Assembly (NCBI RefSeq): GCF_014023275.1
Contig: NZ_CP054698.1
Coordinates: 4,960,001 to 5,024,000 of the forward strand
Source of the DNA: Nostoc edaphicum CCNP1411
GTDB taxonomy: Bacteria > Cyanobacteriota > Cyanobacteriia > Cyanobacteriales > Nostocaceae
Direction of reading: 5' to 3'
DNA: 64,000 nt
Part shown: piece by piece, positions 17,689 to 25,299 of the stretch
How the letters are laid out: each line of letters starts with the position of its first letter
Numbering within the stretch: position 1 is the stretch's first letter
Notes under the pieces: generated by a model
What the model was told of the DNA's origin: nothing
The model's input: only the letters and a program-made list of their open reading frames with translations
Database searches by the model: none
Program-made: the position numbers and the translations under genes

Positions 17689-18327
17689 ATGCTTGTGAAG
17701 TCAACGGTTGGTGAACAAAGAACAGTGCTACATAACATTAGCTGGGAAACCTTTGAAGCCTTGTTGAGAGATACAGGTGAGGATAGAGGTTCTCGGTTTG
17801 CTTATGACTGCGGTGTTTTAGAAATCATGACTCCACTTTTTGAACATGAAAACACCAAAATTCAATTTGACCGTTTTATTCTAGTTTTAGCCGAAGAATT
17901 AGGAATTGAAATTAGAAGTGCTGGTTCAACAACATTGAACCGGAAAATATCAAAGCGGGGAATAGAACCAGATACTTGCTATTATATCCAGAATGAACTA
18001 GCTATTAGGGGTAAGCAAACTTTAGATTTAGAAAATGATCCGTCGCCTGATTTAGCAATTGAGATTGACATTACCAGTAGTTCAGTTAACAAATTGGGGA
18101 TTTATTCAGCGTTGGGTGTAACTGAACTTTGGAGATATGATGGGCAAAATTTAGAATTTTATCAGTTGATAGAAGGGCAATATGTCGAGTGTAAGTTTAG
18201 TATTGCCTTCCCTATAGTATCAGTCAGTGAGATAAGCAGATTTATTGAGCAAAGTAAAAGTATGGGGGAAATTACTTTGCTTAAATCATTTCGCGCTTGG
18301 GTAAGGGAGAAGATTAAGATAGAGTGA
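17689..18327 (+). CDS. Uma2 family nuclease-like protein (copy 2)
   Basis: A 212-residue paralogue of the preceding gene with the same domain and catalytic-type residues (PDLAIEIDITSSSVNKLGIY, then ELWRYDGQ). DNA identity with copy 1 is very high over the first 170 bases and lower towards the 3' end, showing tandem duplication followed by uneven divergence or local gene conversion. The gene directly follows a GAATTAC repeat tract. Confidence 0.85.
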   Translation: MLVKSTVGEQRTVLHNISWETFEALLRDTGEDRGSRFAYDCGVLEIMTPLFEHENTKIQFDRFILVLAEELGIEIRSAGSTTLNRKISKRGIEPDTCYYIQNELAIRGKQTLDLENDPSPDLAIEIDITSSSVNKLGIYSALGVTELWRYDGQNLEFYQLIEGQYVECKFSIAFPIVSVSEISRFIEQSKSMGEITLLKSFRAWVREKIKIE

Positions 18328-18355
18328 TTTTTTAATTATATTTTCACCATCCTAT

Positions 18356-19027
18356 TTATGAGTCACTATCAAAATTGTGGGATATTTCCTTAATAGAGTC
18401 TAGATGACCATATTTCATAATAATATCCCATTCTTGCACCATTTCTTCAGCGACTATGTAACTACATTTATCCTGAAGTTTAAGCTTCTTAAAAGTAGGA
18501 CGTTTCAGTTCATCCTTCACTTTATTAATACGTGATTCTGGAACTACTATATAAAGTGGAAAATTTAAGTTTGGACAAAGCGTTACTAAATCTGCCATCC
18601 TTAGCAAACCGGAGTAAACAGGTGTAGTCATTTCAACTTCAAATGCCGCAGTAATTTGATTCCTACCAGTGAGCCAAATGACATCAATGTACTGAACTGT
18701 TGATCGTTCATCATCACCAATTCCTAGTGGCGGCAAAGAATCAATACTCAAGCTTCCCAATTTTTCTTTATCCCACACATCTGAACTGTCAGTAATATCA
18801 ATCCATACCGAACCACAAAACTTTTTACCTAACTTAGCTAATATCCACTGTATTTGGGTATGTTGTATTTCGTTAAAAGTTTCAGCACTACTAATCATTT
18901 TGATAGCAGCATTTACACTTTTGTTATTTAATGTCTTTCGTAATTCCTCTGCTTTGTCAAAATTTCCAGCTATAATTGCCTCATCAATAGCTGATACAAT
19001 TTTTTGGATGTGGATGAAGTTCAACAA
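18356..19027 (-). CDS. PD-(D/E)XK endonuclease-like protein
   Basis: A 223-residue protein. The C-terminal half has YIDVIWLTGRNQITAAFEVE followed by TTPVYSGLLRMADL and LYIVVPESRINKVKDEL, a block seen in restriction-endonuclease-like proteins, with Asp (IDVIW) and Glu (FEVE) as candidate metal ligands. The N-terminal half has THIQWILAKLG-type helices. The start used is TTG and has no good ribosome binding site. An ATG at 19059 opens another frame (MANIQIKERKIVE), so a small frameshift near the N-terminus is possible. It converges with the Uma2 pair. Role unknown; restriction or DNA repair is inference. Confidence 0.6.
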   Translation of the reverse strand: MLNFIHIQKIVSAIDEAIIAGNFDKAEELRKTLNNKSVNAAIKMISSAETFNEIQHTQIQWILAKLGKKFCGSVWIDITDSSDVWDKEKLGSLSIDSLPPLGIGDDERSTVQYIDVIWLTGRNQITAAFEVEMTTPVYSGLLRMADLVTLCPNLNFPLYIVVPESRINKVKDELKRPTFKKLKLQDKCSYIVAEEMVQEWDIIMKYGHLDSIKEISHNFDSDS

Positions 19028-19199
19028 TCTTGCGTTCTTTAATCTGAATGTTTGCCATTTAGTCTAATTACGAAGTCACACTGTGTCTGATGTACTACTC
19101 TAATCTAACAGTGGTATTAATGTATCAAAAAGAGCAAAGAATCAAAATATATTGCTTGTTTGAGTCTAAAAGGCGATCGCACCCTCATTCCTTAACGCC

Positions 19200-19286
19200 A
19201 TGCAAGCGGAATTACTGCACTGTTTCCTAGCTGCTAGAACATTTACCGAATCAGGTAAACTTGATGCTTTACTTTATTGTGAATAA
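19200..19286 (+). pseudogene. Detached 3' fragment of an Imm1-like gene
   Basis: The frame reads MQAELLHCFLAARTFTESGK, then LDALLYCE and stop. This closely matches the C-terminus of the intact gene at 19940-20572 (DLLRCLVAARTFTESGKLDP). DNA identity is high across TAGCTGCTAGAACATTTAC. It carries only the last 28 codons, so it is a partial duplication or the relic of a second immunity gene. Confidence 0.7.
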
Positions 19287-19344
19287 GATAAGTAATTTAC
19301 AATCTAAAATAAGATTATATTGAGCAACTACATTAACAACAACC

Positions 19345-19566
19345 ATGCACCCTATATTAAAAGTCGATATTTCTGAACTAAGTGTATCTGAACGTATACA
19401 GCTTGCCGAAGACTTATGGGACAGCATTCTTACTACACCAGATGAAGTTCCTCTCAGCGATGAGCAAAAACAAGAATTAGATAGACGCTTGGAGATGCAT
19501 CGCCAAAACCCAAACCAAGGTTCAACCTGGCAATCCGTGAAGCAAAGACTAGGTTTAACTGAATGA
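19345..19566 (+). CDS. Addiction-module antitoxin (PF09720-like)
   Basis: A 73-residue protein with the typical pattern ISELSVSERIQLAEDLWDSI, then PLSDEQKQELDRRLEMHRQN and a C-terminal tail ending in TWQSVKQRL. This matches the family of small antitoxins partnered with ParE/RelE toxins. It precedes the toxin gene with an ATGA overlap (19563-19566). The N-terminal helix pair probably neutralises the toxin. Confidence 0.85.
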   Translation: MHPILKVDISELSVSERIQLAEDLWDSILTTPDEVPLSDEQKQELDRRLEMHRQNPNQGSTWQSVKQRLGLTE

Positions 19567-19862
19567 GCTATCAGTTAATAATTAGTCCAGAAGCAGAACT
19601 GGATATTCAAGATGCTTTTGAATGGTATGAGCAACGTGAATCTGGAGTAGGTTCGGAGTTTGTACGCGCAGTTGATAGCTGTTTAGCATTAATCGGACGT
19701 AACCCTTCAGCTTATCCCGTGGTATATCAACAAGCGCGGCGATTATTGATACGTAGGTTTCCCTATGGTGTTATTTATGTTGTAGAAGAAAATGTTATCA
19801 CTATCATTGCTTGTTACCACGTCAAACGTAATCCTAAACAATGGCAGAGCAGGAATATTTGA
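19563..19862 (+). CDS. ParE/RelE-family toxin
   Basis: A 99-residue protein: MSYQLIISPEAELDIQDAFE, WYEQRESGVGSEFVRAVDSC, then a central RRLLIRRFPYGVIYVVEENV and a final IACYHVKRNP strand. All elements of an intact ParE-type toxin are present. Translational coupling to the antitoxin is shown by the ATGA overlap. This is the only toxin-antitoxin module of the window outside the first 1.2 kb. Confidence 0.88.
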   Translation: MSYQLIISPEAELDIQDAFEWYEQRESGVGSEFVRAVDSCLALIGRNPSAYPVVYQQARRLLIRRFPYGVIYVVEENVITIIACYHVKRNPKQWQSRNI

Positions 19863-19939
19863 ACGCTTGTATGTTCTCGCCTACAATCACCGAAAACATC
19901 TATAATTCCTGTTCTCAAATAAGTCTGGAGAAGATGGCT

Positions 19940-20572
19940 ATGTGTTCAAATTCTCAAGAGACAACGCCGCAGCCTTCAGCAGAAGACACGAAAGCCAATG
20001 GGGAATCCCCACGCCTGTTGACTCCTGAGCAAGTCCGGGCTGGAACCAATGTAATTATGAGCTATGCTGAACGACAGGCATTTCTCAAAAATTCTGAGAT
20101 TGGTAAGTTACTTGGTTTCGATCGCTGGCCAGATTTGCCACAAAAAAGCGAAACCAGTTTAGTATTTAAGCTATCAGCAGAAAAATGGGTTACTAATAGC
20201 AATCAAGCTGAATTAGTAAAAGATCCAAATTGGATTCAAATTGAAGCAGCTATCTGCGAGTTAGATGGCAAAAGCAAAACTTTAGTAACCTTGAAATCTG
20301 ATGATGAGACTTACATGAATATTGGAGGCGGTAAGTCAGCTAAATATGTTGTAAATGCAACTTTGAATAGCAAAATTTTTGATGTTTTAGTTGATTTATC
20401 AAAATCTGATGAAATAGAAACATTAGTAGTCGATGGAGAAGAAAAAAATTATCCTGCCAAAATGTGTGTTGATTTGCTGCGCTGTTTAGTAGCTGCTAGA
20501 ACATTTACTGAATCAGGTAAACTTGATCCATTACTTTATTGGGAAGAAGATAAGTCATTAGTAACAGTGTAA
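19940..20572 (+). CDS. Imm1-like immunity protein, putative
   Basis: A 210-residue protein from ATG 19940, preceded by GGAG at spacing 9; the frame is open back to 19841, but that part overlaps the toxin gene. The C-terminal half has YMNIGGGKSAKYVVNATL, then VVDGEEKNYPAKMCVDLLR and AARTFTESGKLDPLLYWEE. The pattern (GGG, a Gxx-YPA block, an aromatic-FxExGxLDP-xxxWEE tail) is what I associate with Imm1 immunity proteins of polymorphic-toxin systems. No matching toxin gene is nearby, so it may be an orphan immunity gene. The family call is by eye and needs a profile search. Confidence 0.55.
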   Translation: MCSNSQETTPQPSAEDTKANGESPRLLTPEQVRAGTNVIMSYAERQAFLKNSEIGKLLGFDRWPDLPQKSETSLVFKLSAEKWVTNSNQAELVKDPNWIQIEAAICELDGKSKTLVTLKSDDETYMNIGGGKSAKYVVNATLNSKIFDVLVDLSKSDEIETLVVDGEEKNYPAKMCVDLLRCLVAARTFTESGKLDPLLYWEEDKSLVTV

Positions 20573-20596
20573 TCAAAGCGATCGCACCCCGCAAAG

Positions 20597-21295
20597 TCAA
20601 CTCAAAGAATCTGGATCTATCCCCAACTTTCGCAATTCTTGCGCCAGTCTTTGAGCGCGTTCTTCAGCAGTGGTAGCGCGTTGTTCGGTTACTATCGCTC
20701 GTTCTTCTGGTGTTAAATATCTGACTCCTTGTTTGTCATACCAATACAACCAATCCCGCGTAATTCCCTGATAGGTTCCCCGTTCATAACCAATTGCTAA
20801 ACCTATCTCTGACAACCAAACGAGATTTCCTGGCTGCAATACATATTCACCATTTACAAAGCGATAAACTTCTAAAGGTGGTTTTCTCCGCCGTTGAGGA
20901 TTGTAGACAACATAATACAAAATCTCCATCTCAGCATAAAGTTTCTTTTTGCTGGTGTATTCCCCACGCCGTCTGTGAGAAACAACTTCTAATGCCATAA
21001 TCGGCATCACCTTTTCTTCCCACAACACATAACTTAAACGCAAGTTCTCATCAAAAACTCGCTCGACTCCTAAACTTAAAAACCCATCAGGGACAATCGG
21101 CTGTAGTTCGGGATCGTAATATATCCCCATATCAACGCCAAAAAACCAATCCATCCGGCTTGTCCACAGCCAAGCTAATATGGCTTCCAGCAATCCAGGA
21201 ATCAAATGTTGTAGTTGATTATCCACAGGTTCATCGTCCGAATCAGGCAGATCCTCGGCGGAGGGTAAGCAGTGCAATGGGTTGTAATTTAACAT
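20597..21295 (-). CDS. Uma2 family nuclease-like protein (long form)
   Basis: A 232-residue protein from ATG 21295 (MLNYNPLHCLPSAEDLPDSD). The Uma2 core contains PIVPDGFLSLG, then IMALEVVSHRRRGEYTSKKK with Asp, Glu and Lys as catalytic-type residues, then YAEMEILYYVVYNP. The C-terminal 45 residues form a coiled-coil-like tail (ERAIVTEQRATTAEERAQRL) ending in LRKLGIDPDSLS, common in cyanobacterial Uma2 proteins. It is only distantly related to the tandem pair at 17-18 kb. Confidence 0.85.
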   Translation of the reverse strand: MLNYNPLHCLPSAEDLPDSDDEPVDNQLQHLIPGLLEAILAWLWTSRMDWFFGVDMGIYYDPELQPIVPDGFLSLGVERVFDENLRLSYVLWEEKVMPIMALEVVSHRRRGEYTSKKKLYAEMEILYYVVYNPQRRRKPPLEVYRFVNGEYVLQPGNLVWLSEIGLAIGYERGTYQGITRDWLYWYDKQGVRYLTPEERAIVTEQRATTAEERAQRLAQELRKLGIDPDSLS

Positions 21296-21408
21296 GGTGG
21301 GTGCAAGCGAAAACTTATAATATTGATGATATCTATCCACCTCTGACTTTTTCTTGCGATAATTCCCAAGGGGGACGCGTTCCCTACTGGTTCGTAAAAG
21401 GGGGATAG

Positions 21409-22980
21409 ATGACAATCAAGCGGTTGGTTTTAATTTTTGTGACGCTAATAGCAGTTCTGTTGGCAGTTTCGGCTTTACTGAGTAGTTGGCAAAAACCTCA
21501 GTTTCAAAGTCGCCTAGAACTATACCAAACCAATATTGCTTTACAAGCTCAAGCTTGGCAATCAGAAGATAGCAACGATGACAATCTTCAGGCGATTCGG
21601 GAAGCAATACTTGGTGAGCAACCCCTGGAGGCCGCTACGAAGCAGTATCAGGAGGCGCGTCAATCAGTTCAAGCTAATTTGGACAAAGTTAACAATCAAC
21701 TTACACAATTACGCTCTCAACCTGAAATAACTCCCACACCTCCAAAACCTCTACCTGATGTTCCTCCCACGACTAAAACCTCTAAACAGGGACAGCAACA
21801 GTTAGAGCAGTCTTTTAAGCAATTACAAAAATTACTAGCTGAATTAGACTTGCGGCTGGGAATTTTACAAGCACAGCAAGGACAGACGGATACAGCTCTC
21901 AAAACTTGGAGCGAATTACAACAACGTTCAGGTATTAATCCAGAATTTGGAGAAACCGCAGCTGTATTGAGTGGACTGTGGAGCAATCCTCCCCGTCTGC
22001 TCCAAAATTCTCAAGAACGAATTCAAAAGAATTTAGAAGGTTGGTTTCGCTCTACTGCTTTGGTTCAGCTATACCAACTTCAGCAACGACAAGATGCTTT
22101 ATCAGCAGTTAAAGCTACACAACAAGAATCTGCTGCTCAAGCAGTGTTGAAATTAGCGGTTATTGGCACTATTCCTACATTGGCAGCTTTAAGTGGTCTA
22201 ATATTGCTGATTTTCTTATTTGCTCAACGCTTACTGAAAGGAAAAGCCTCGTTACTAGCTCAAAATGCTGATATCCCTTGGTCAACGCCGTGGGATGGTG
22301 AAACGATTTTACAGGTTTTTATCGTCGGCTTTTTCTTCATGGGGCAAATTTTTGTCCCTTCATTGCTATTGCTGTTCCCCATCCCTCGTCCTGTAGGTGA
22401 TGTGCGACTTCAGGCTTTTTATGTTTTGGTTAGTTACTTATTGGTAGCATCGGGTGCGCTGTTAGTGCTGTATTTTTCTCTTAAGCGCTTTTTTCCACTA
22501 CCAGAATTTTGGTTTCGCTTCCGTTTTCAAGATAAGTGGTTTTTATGGGGACTGGGAGGCTATTGTGCGGCTTTACCTATAGTTGTGGTGGTATCTTTAA
22601 TTAATCAACAGCTATGGCAAGGACAGGGTGGTAGTAACCCACTGTTACAACTAGCGCTGGAAAGCCAAGATGGTGTTGCACTTGGCATATTTTTCTCTAC
22701 AGCAGCGATCGCAGCTCCATTTTTTGAAGAAATTTTATTTCGCGGCTTTTTGTTACCTTCTCTAACTCGCTACTTACCCGTGTGGGGATCGATTCTGATT
22801 AGCAGTTTATTGTTTGCGATCGCTCACCTCAGCTTGTCGGAAATTCTTCCCCTCACCGCATTGGGGATCGTTTTAGGGGTAGTTTACACGCGATCGCGAA
22901 ACCTCCTCGCTCCTATGCTCCTCCACAGTCTCTGGAATAGTGGTACACTATTAAGCTTATTTGTTTTGGGTAGCAATTAG
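21409..22980 (+). CDS. CPBP family intramembrane metalloprotease
   Basis: A 523-residue membrane protein. An N-terminal anchor (VLIFVTLIAVLLAVSALLSS) is followed by a Gln-rich periplasmic or lumenal coiled-coil domain (about 40-235), then several helices. The C-terminal CPBP/Abi domain has motif 1 FFEEILFRGF and motif 2 FAIAHLS, and ends with LLAPMLLHSLWNSGTL. The Glu pair, Arg and His residues match the metal-binding set of this family, which includes CAAX proteases and bacteriocin self-immunity proteins. The substrate is unknown. Confidence 0.88.
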   Translation: MTIKRLVLIFVTLIAVLLAVSALLSSWQKPQFQSRLELYQTNIALQAQAWQSEDSNDDNLQAIREAILGEQPLEAATKQYQEARQSVQANLDKVNNQLTQLRSQPEITPTPPKPLPDVPPTTKTSKQGQQQLEQSFKQLQKLLAELDLRLGILQAQQGQTDTALKTWSELQQRSGINPEFGETAAVLSGLWSNPPRLLQNSQERIQKNLEGWFRSTALVQLYQLQQRQDALSAVKATQQESAAQAVLKLAVIGTIPTLAALSGLILLIFLFAQRLLKGKASLLAQNADIPWSTPWDGETILQVFIVGFFFMGQIFVPSLLLLFPIPRPVGDVRLQAFYVLVSYLLVASGALLVLYFSLKRFFPLPEFWFRFRFQDKWFLWGLGGYCAALPIVVVVSLINQQLWQGQGGSNPLLQLALESQDGVALGIFFSTAAIAAPFFEEILFRGFLLPSLTRYLPVWGSILISSLLFAIAHLSLSEILPLTALGIVLGVVYTRSRNLLAPMLLHSLWNSGTLLSLFVLGSN

Positions 22981-23556
22981 TACAATAAAATTACTGTTGC
23001 CTAAAACGAAAATATTTGCTTTTATCTGCATAAGTGGGGATAATTTACGAATTACGTTAGCGCAGCGTCTCGTAGAGAGCGGCATTACGTTAGCGTAGCG
23101 GTAGCGAGTCCGCATTCGCTTTTAGCGTCTCGTAAAGAGCGTCATTACGAATTATTTTAATTGTCTTCCGAAACCGTTTGAGCTGTCATAAATTTGATTG
23201 CAATTCCGTTTTGCGCTTATGGAAGTAGGTATTGGCAACTAAAAACAGGTTAGAAAGATATGGAAGATGTCTCTTGCGCTTCTATATTTAACTAGTCTCA
23301 TAATGATGTGGGCGTTTCACGCTCACTGGAAGCGATGTCTACGACGGGCTGCAACTACGCAAAAAAATCCGGAAATAATACTGACGGACTTGTAAAAAGT
23401 AGTGTATGTAGCAGCTTTTGCTGATTACTGAGGTTCATTTTTCTCAAGATAAATGTCTTACCTAAAAATCTATTGATTAAGCAAATATATTTACTTGCTT
23501 TCATTACAATAAAGACTTTATTTTTATACTCACTTATCAAGGAGCAGGACTCAATT
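22981..23556. other. 576-bp gap rich in dispersed repeats
   Basis: No gene was found. The middle is occupied by the dispersed repeat cluster at 23045-23160. The last 100 bases should contain the promoter of the first TM2 gene. Confidence 0.6.
23045..23160. repeat. Cluster of GCGTCTCGTAGAGAG and TTACGAATTA repeats
   Basis: The stretch alternates TTACGTTAGCGCAGCGTCTC, CGTAGAGAGCGGCATTACG, TAGCGTAGCGGTAGCGAGTC and GCGTCTCGTAAAGAGCGTC, bounded by ACGAATTA. Versions recur at 32007-32050, 37770-37797, 53937-53964 and 58490-58555, so this is one dispersed family with many decayed copies. Confidence 0.75.
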
Positions 23557-23832
23557 ATGTCAAATCTCAACCCCAGTCACCCTACCAAACAACTTCTAGC
23601 TGGTTACTGTGGCATTATCCTTGGAGCATTTGGGGTTCATAAGTTTATTCTAGGATACGCTTCGGAAGGCTTTATCATGTTGGTGATTTCCGTAGTTGCG
23701 GGTTCTTTCACCTACGGCATTGCCTTGTTAATTATGCAACTTGTAGGTTTAATTGAAGGCATGATCTACTTGAATAAGTCTCCTGAAGGATTTGTAAATA
23801 CCTACTTTGTGAATAAGCAGGGTTGGTTTTAG
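23557..23832 (+). CDS. TM2 domain membrane protein (copy 1)
   Basis: A 91-residue protein from ATG 23557, with GGAG 12 bases upstream. Two transmembrane helices are linked by the TM2-type turn (LLAGYCGIILGAFGVHKFIL, GYASEGFIMLVISVVAGS). The family is widespread in bacteria, with no defined role. The C-terminus YFVNKQGWF matches that of the neighbour at 24260 (YIVEKKGWF), so the pair are paralogues. The paralogy and similar leaders argue for duplication of a whole transcription unit. Confidence 0.85.
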   Translation: MSNLNPSHPTKQLLAGYCGIILGAFGVHKFILGYASEGFIMLVISVVAGSFTYGIALLIMQLVGLIEGMIYLNKSPEGFVNTYFVNKQGWF

Positions 23833-24259
23833 AAACTTATTTTTCACGTTTGCATTCTTGCGTGAAGTTACATATAACGAATTTGTCAAAATAATTAATA
23901 ATTTCAACCTGTGAGAGTACAGAGCTAACATTGAATTTTTGATTTAGTGTTGACTCTGTACTCATTCTTTAATTATGAGTTATTCGATTAATGCTTACAT
24001 CTAGCGAAAAACTTAGGTGTAAATTTATAAAACTGCTGTCGGATTTTTGAACAAGACTCAGTACGCATCTATCCCTTATTTTTTGTTACGAGTTCCCTGC
24101 CCAAGTGAGTAAACTCTCCGAATAAAACCAGATTTCTATATATCTTCTAAATTGGCTAAAATTTGACAATTTATTATTGCGAAAGATATGGAGATGCCAA
24201 GTAAGAATAATTACATTAAAATTGAGGCTGTCATTTATAGTTGAGGAGTATGACTCATA
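23833..24259. other. 427-bp gap between the TM2 paralogues
   Basis: There is no coding sequence. A weak hairpin (TTCACG 23853-23858 / CGTGAA 23871-23876) follows the first TM2 gene, and a stronger inverted repeat lies at 23915-23963. The remainder is AT-rich. Confidence 0.55.
23915..23963. terminator. Inverted repeat between TM2 genes
   Basis: GAGTACAGAG (23915-23924) pairs perfectly with CTCTGTACTC (23954-23963) around a 29-base loop. It is followed by ATTCTTTAATT. It is a possible terminator of the upstream unit, though the long loop is unusual. Confidence 0.4.
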
Positions 24260-24526
24260 GTGTCTAATATCAACCCCAGTGATGCTAACAGCAAAAAAAT
24301 TGCAGCTGGCATCTGCGCTATCTTGTTAGGAGCTTTAGGTGTTCACAAGTTTATTCTTGGTTACAAGACTGAAGGTCTGATCATGCTGCTTGTCACCCTA
24401 CTTACATTTGGTTTGGGTGGGGCAATAATGGGGATTATCGGTTTGGTTGAGGGTATCATCTACTTAACCAAGACTGATGAACAATTCCTCAATGCTTACA
24501 TTGTCGAAAAGAAAGGCTGGTTTTGA
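24260..24526 (+). CDS. TM2 domain membrane protein (copy 2)
   Basis: An 88-residue paralogue read from GTG 24260, with GAGGAG about 11 bases upstream. The sequence opens SNINPSDANSKKIAAGICAI and has LLGALGVHKFILGYKTEGLI, followed by a second helix and a Lys-Gly-Trp-Phe C-terminus. It differs from copy 1 mainly in the loop and has lost two residues. Expected location: cytoplasmic or thylakoid membrane. Confidence 0.85.
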   Translation: MSNINPSDANSKKIAAGICAILLGALGVHKFILGYKTEGLIMLLVTLLTFGLGGAIMGIIGLVEGIIYLTKTDEQFLNAYIVEKKGWF

Positions 24527-24984
24527 TTACCTGCTTCTGAAGTTTTGTTTGCCGTTTTGATTTAATGTTCATTGGTGTTTGAATTATCCCTTTATCTTTT
24601 TTCATCCCAAAGTAAATTAGTTCGCTGGGGTTTACTAGGATTTTCCTGTACACCCCTACTTGGTACTTGTAGCGGTTCTCACTTGGGTGAGATACAAGAA
24701 CCCTCCCCCTTCTTTGATAGGGGACTATGATGTACCTTGTATGATTAGAAAACTCTATATTTTGATCACCAAGGTAGGTTATAGAGTAAGATTCTTAGTT
24801 TTCCCAATACGGAACTTAACTGGAATTTCATGTCAAACTTGTGGCGTGACTTGCTCTTTTATGGCTATTTCCCAAGAAATTTGGTTCAAGCAGTGGCAGA
24901 AAATTTAAAATTTATTGTGTCTTTTGTACAGTATTTCTAAGTATTACTAGAAATTTTTTCTAAAAAATTCTCAATTCTACTTCT
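24527..24984. other. 458-bp gap with a MITE-end-like motif
   Basis: GTAGCGGTTCTCACTTGGGT at 24668-24687 resembles the ends of the TATAGC-GTT elements at 16874 and 62758. It forms a small hairpin (CTCAC/GTGAG inside GGTTCT/AGAACC). An open frame over 24660-24908 has no protein-like composition and is not considered a gene. Confidence 0.45.
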
Positions 24985-25164
24985 ATGCCAACTATCAAAC
25001 GTAAACAGCTAATCTGGATATTCTTCTTGTTGTTGGGCTTGGGCTATTTCAGCGCCATGTCTAATTTGGAAATTCACAATTTTTGGAAAAGCCTAATTGT
25101 ACTCATGCCAATGCAGGTTGGAGCTATTGTTTATGTAACTTACCTACGATGGAGCCGTCAGTGA
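24985..25164 (+). CDS. Small two-helix membrane protein
   Basis: A 59-residue protein: MPTIKRKQLIWIFFLLLGLG, then YFSAMSNLEIHNFWKSLIVL and MPMQVGAIVYVTYLRWSRQ. Two hydrophobic helices flank a polar loop, with basic residues at both ends, so both termini probably face the cytoplasm. There is no strong Shine-Dalgarno. It lies 135 bp upstream of the P-type ATPase on the same strand; an accessory role is speculation. It resembles small unannotated cyanobacterial membrane proteins. Confidence 0.55.
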   Translation: MPTIKRKQLIWIFFLLLGLGYFSAMSNLEIHNFWKSLIVLMPMQVGAIVYVTYLRWSRQ

Positions 25165-25299
25165 CCCTCAGCAGAGTAGGATAAATTAAGAAATTCAATA
25201 GGGTTGACATACAGTCGTAGTTCAATATTTCGCCTACTCTCAAATTAGAGACGCTTTTAGTCAGGCGTTGAATTTCTGTAGCGAATCTAAACACTTGCC

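Noticed and set aside
24660..24908. 82-codon frame in the TM2-ATPase gap
   Set aside because: It reads through a MITE-end-like hairpin, has no ribosome binding site and no protein-like pattern.
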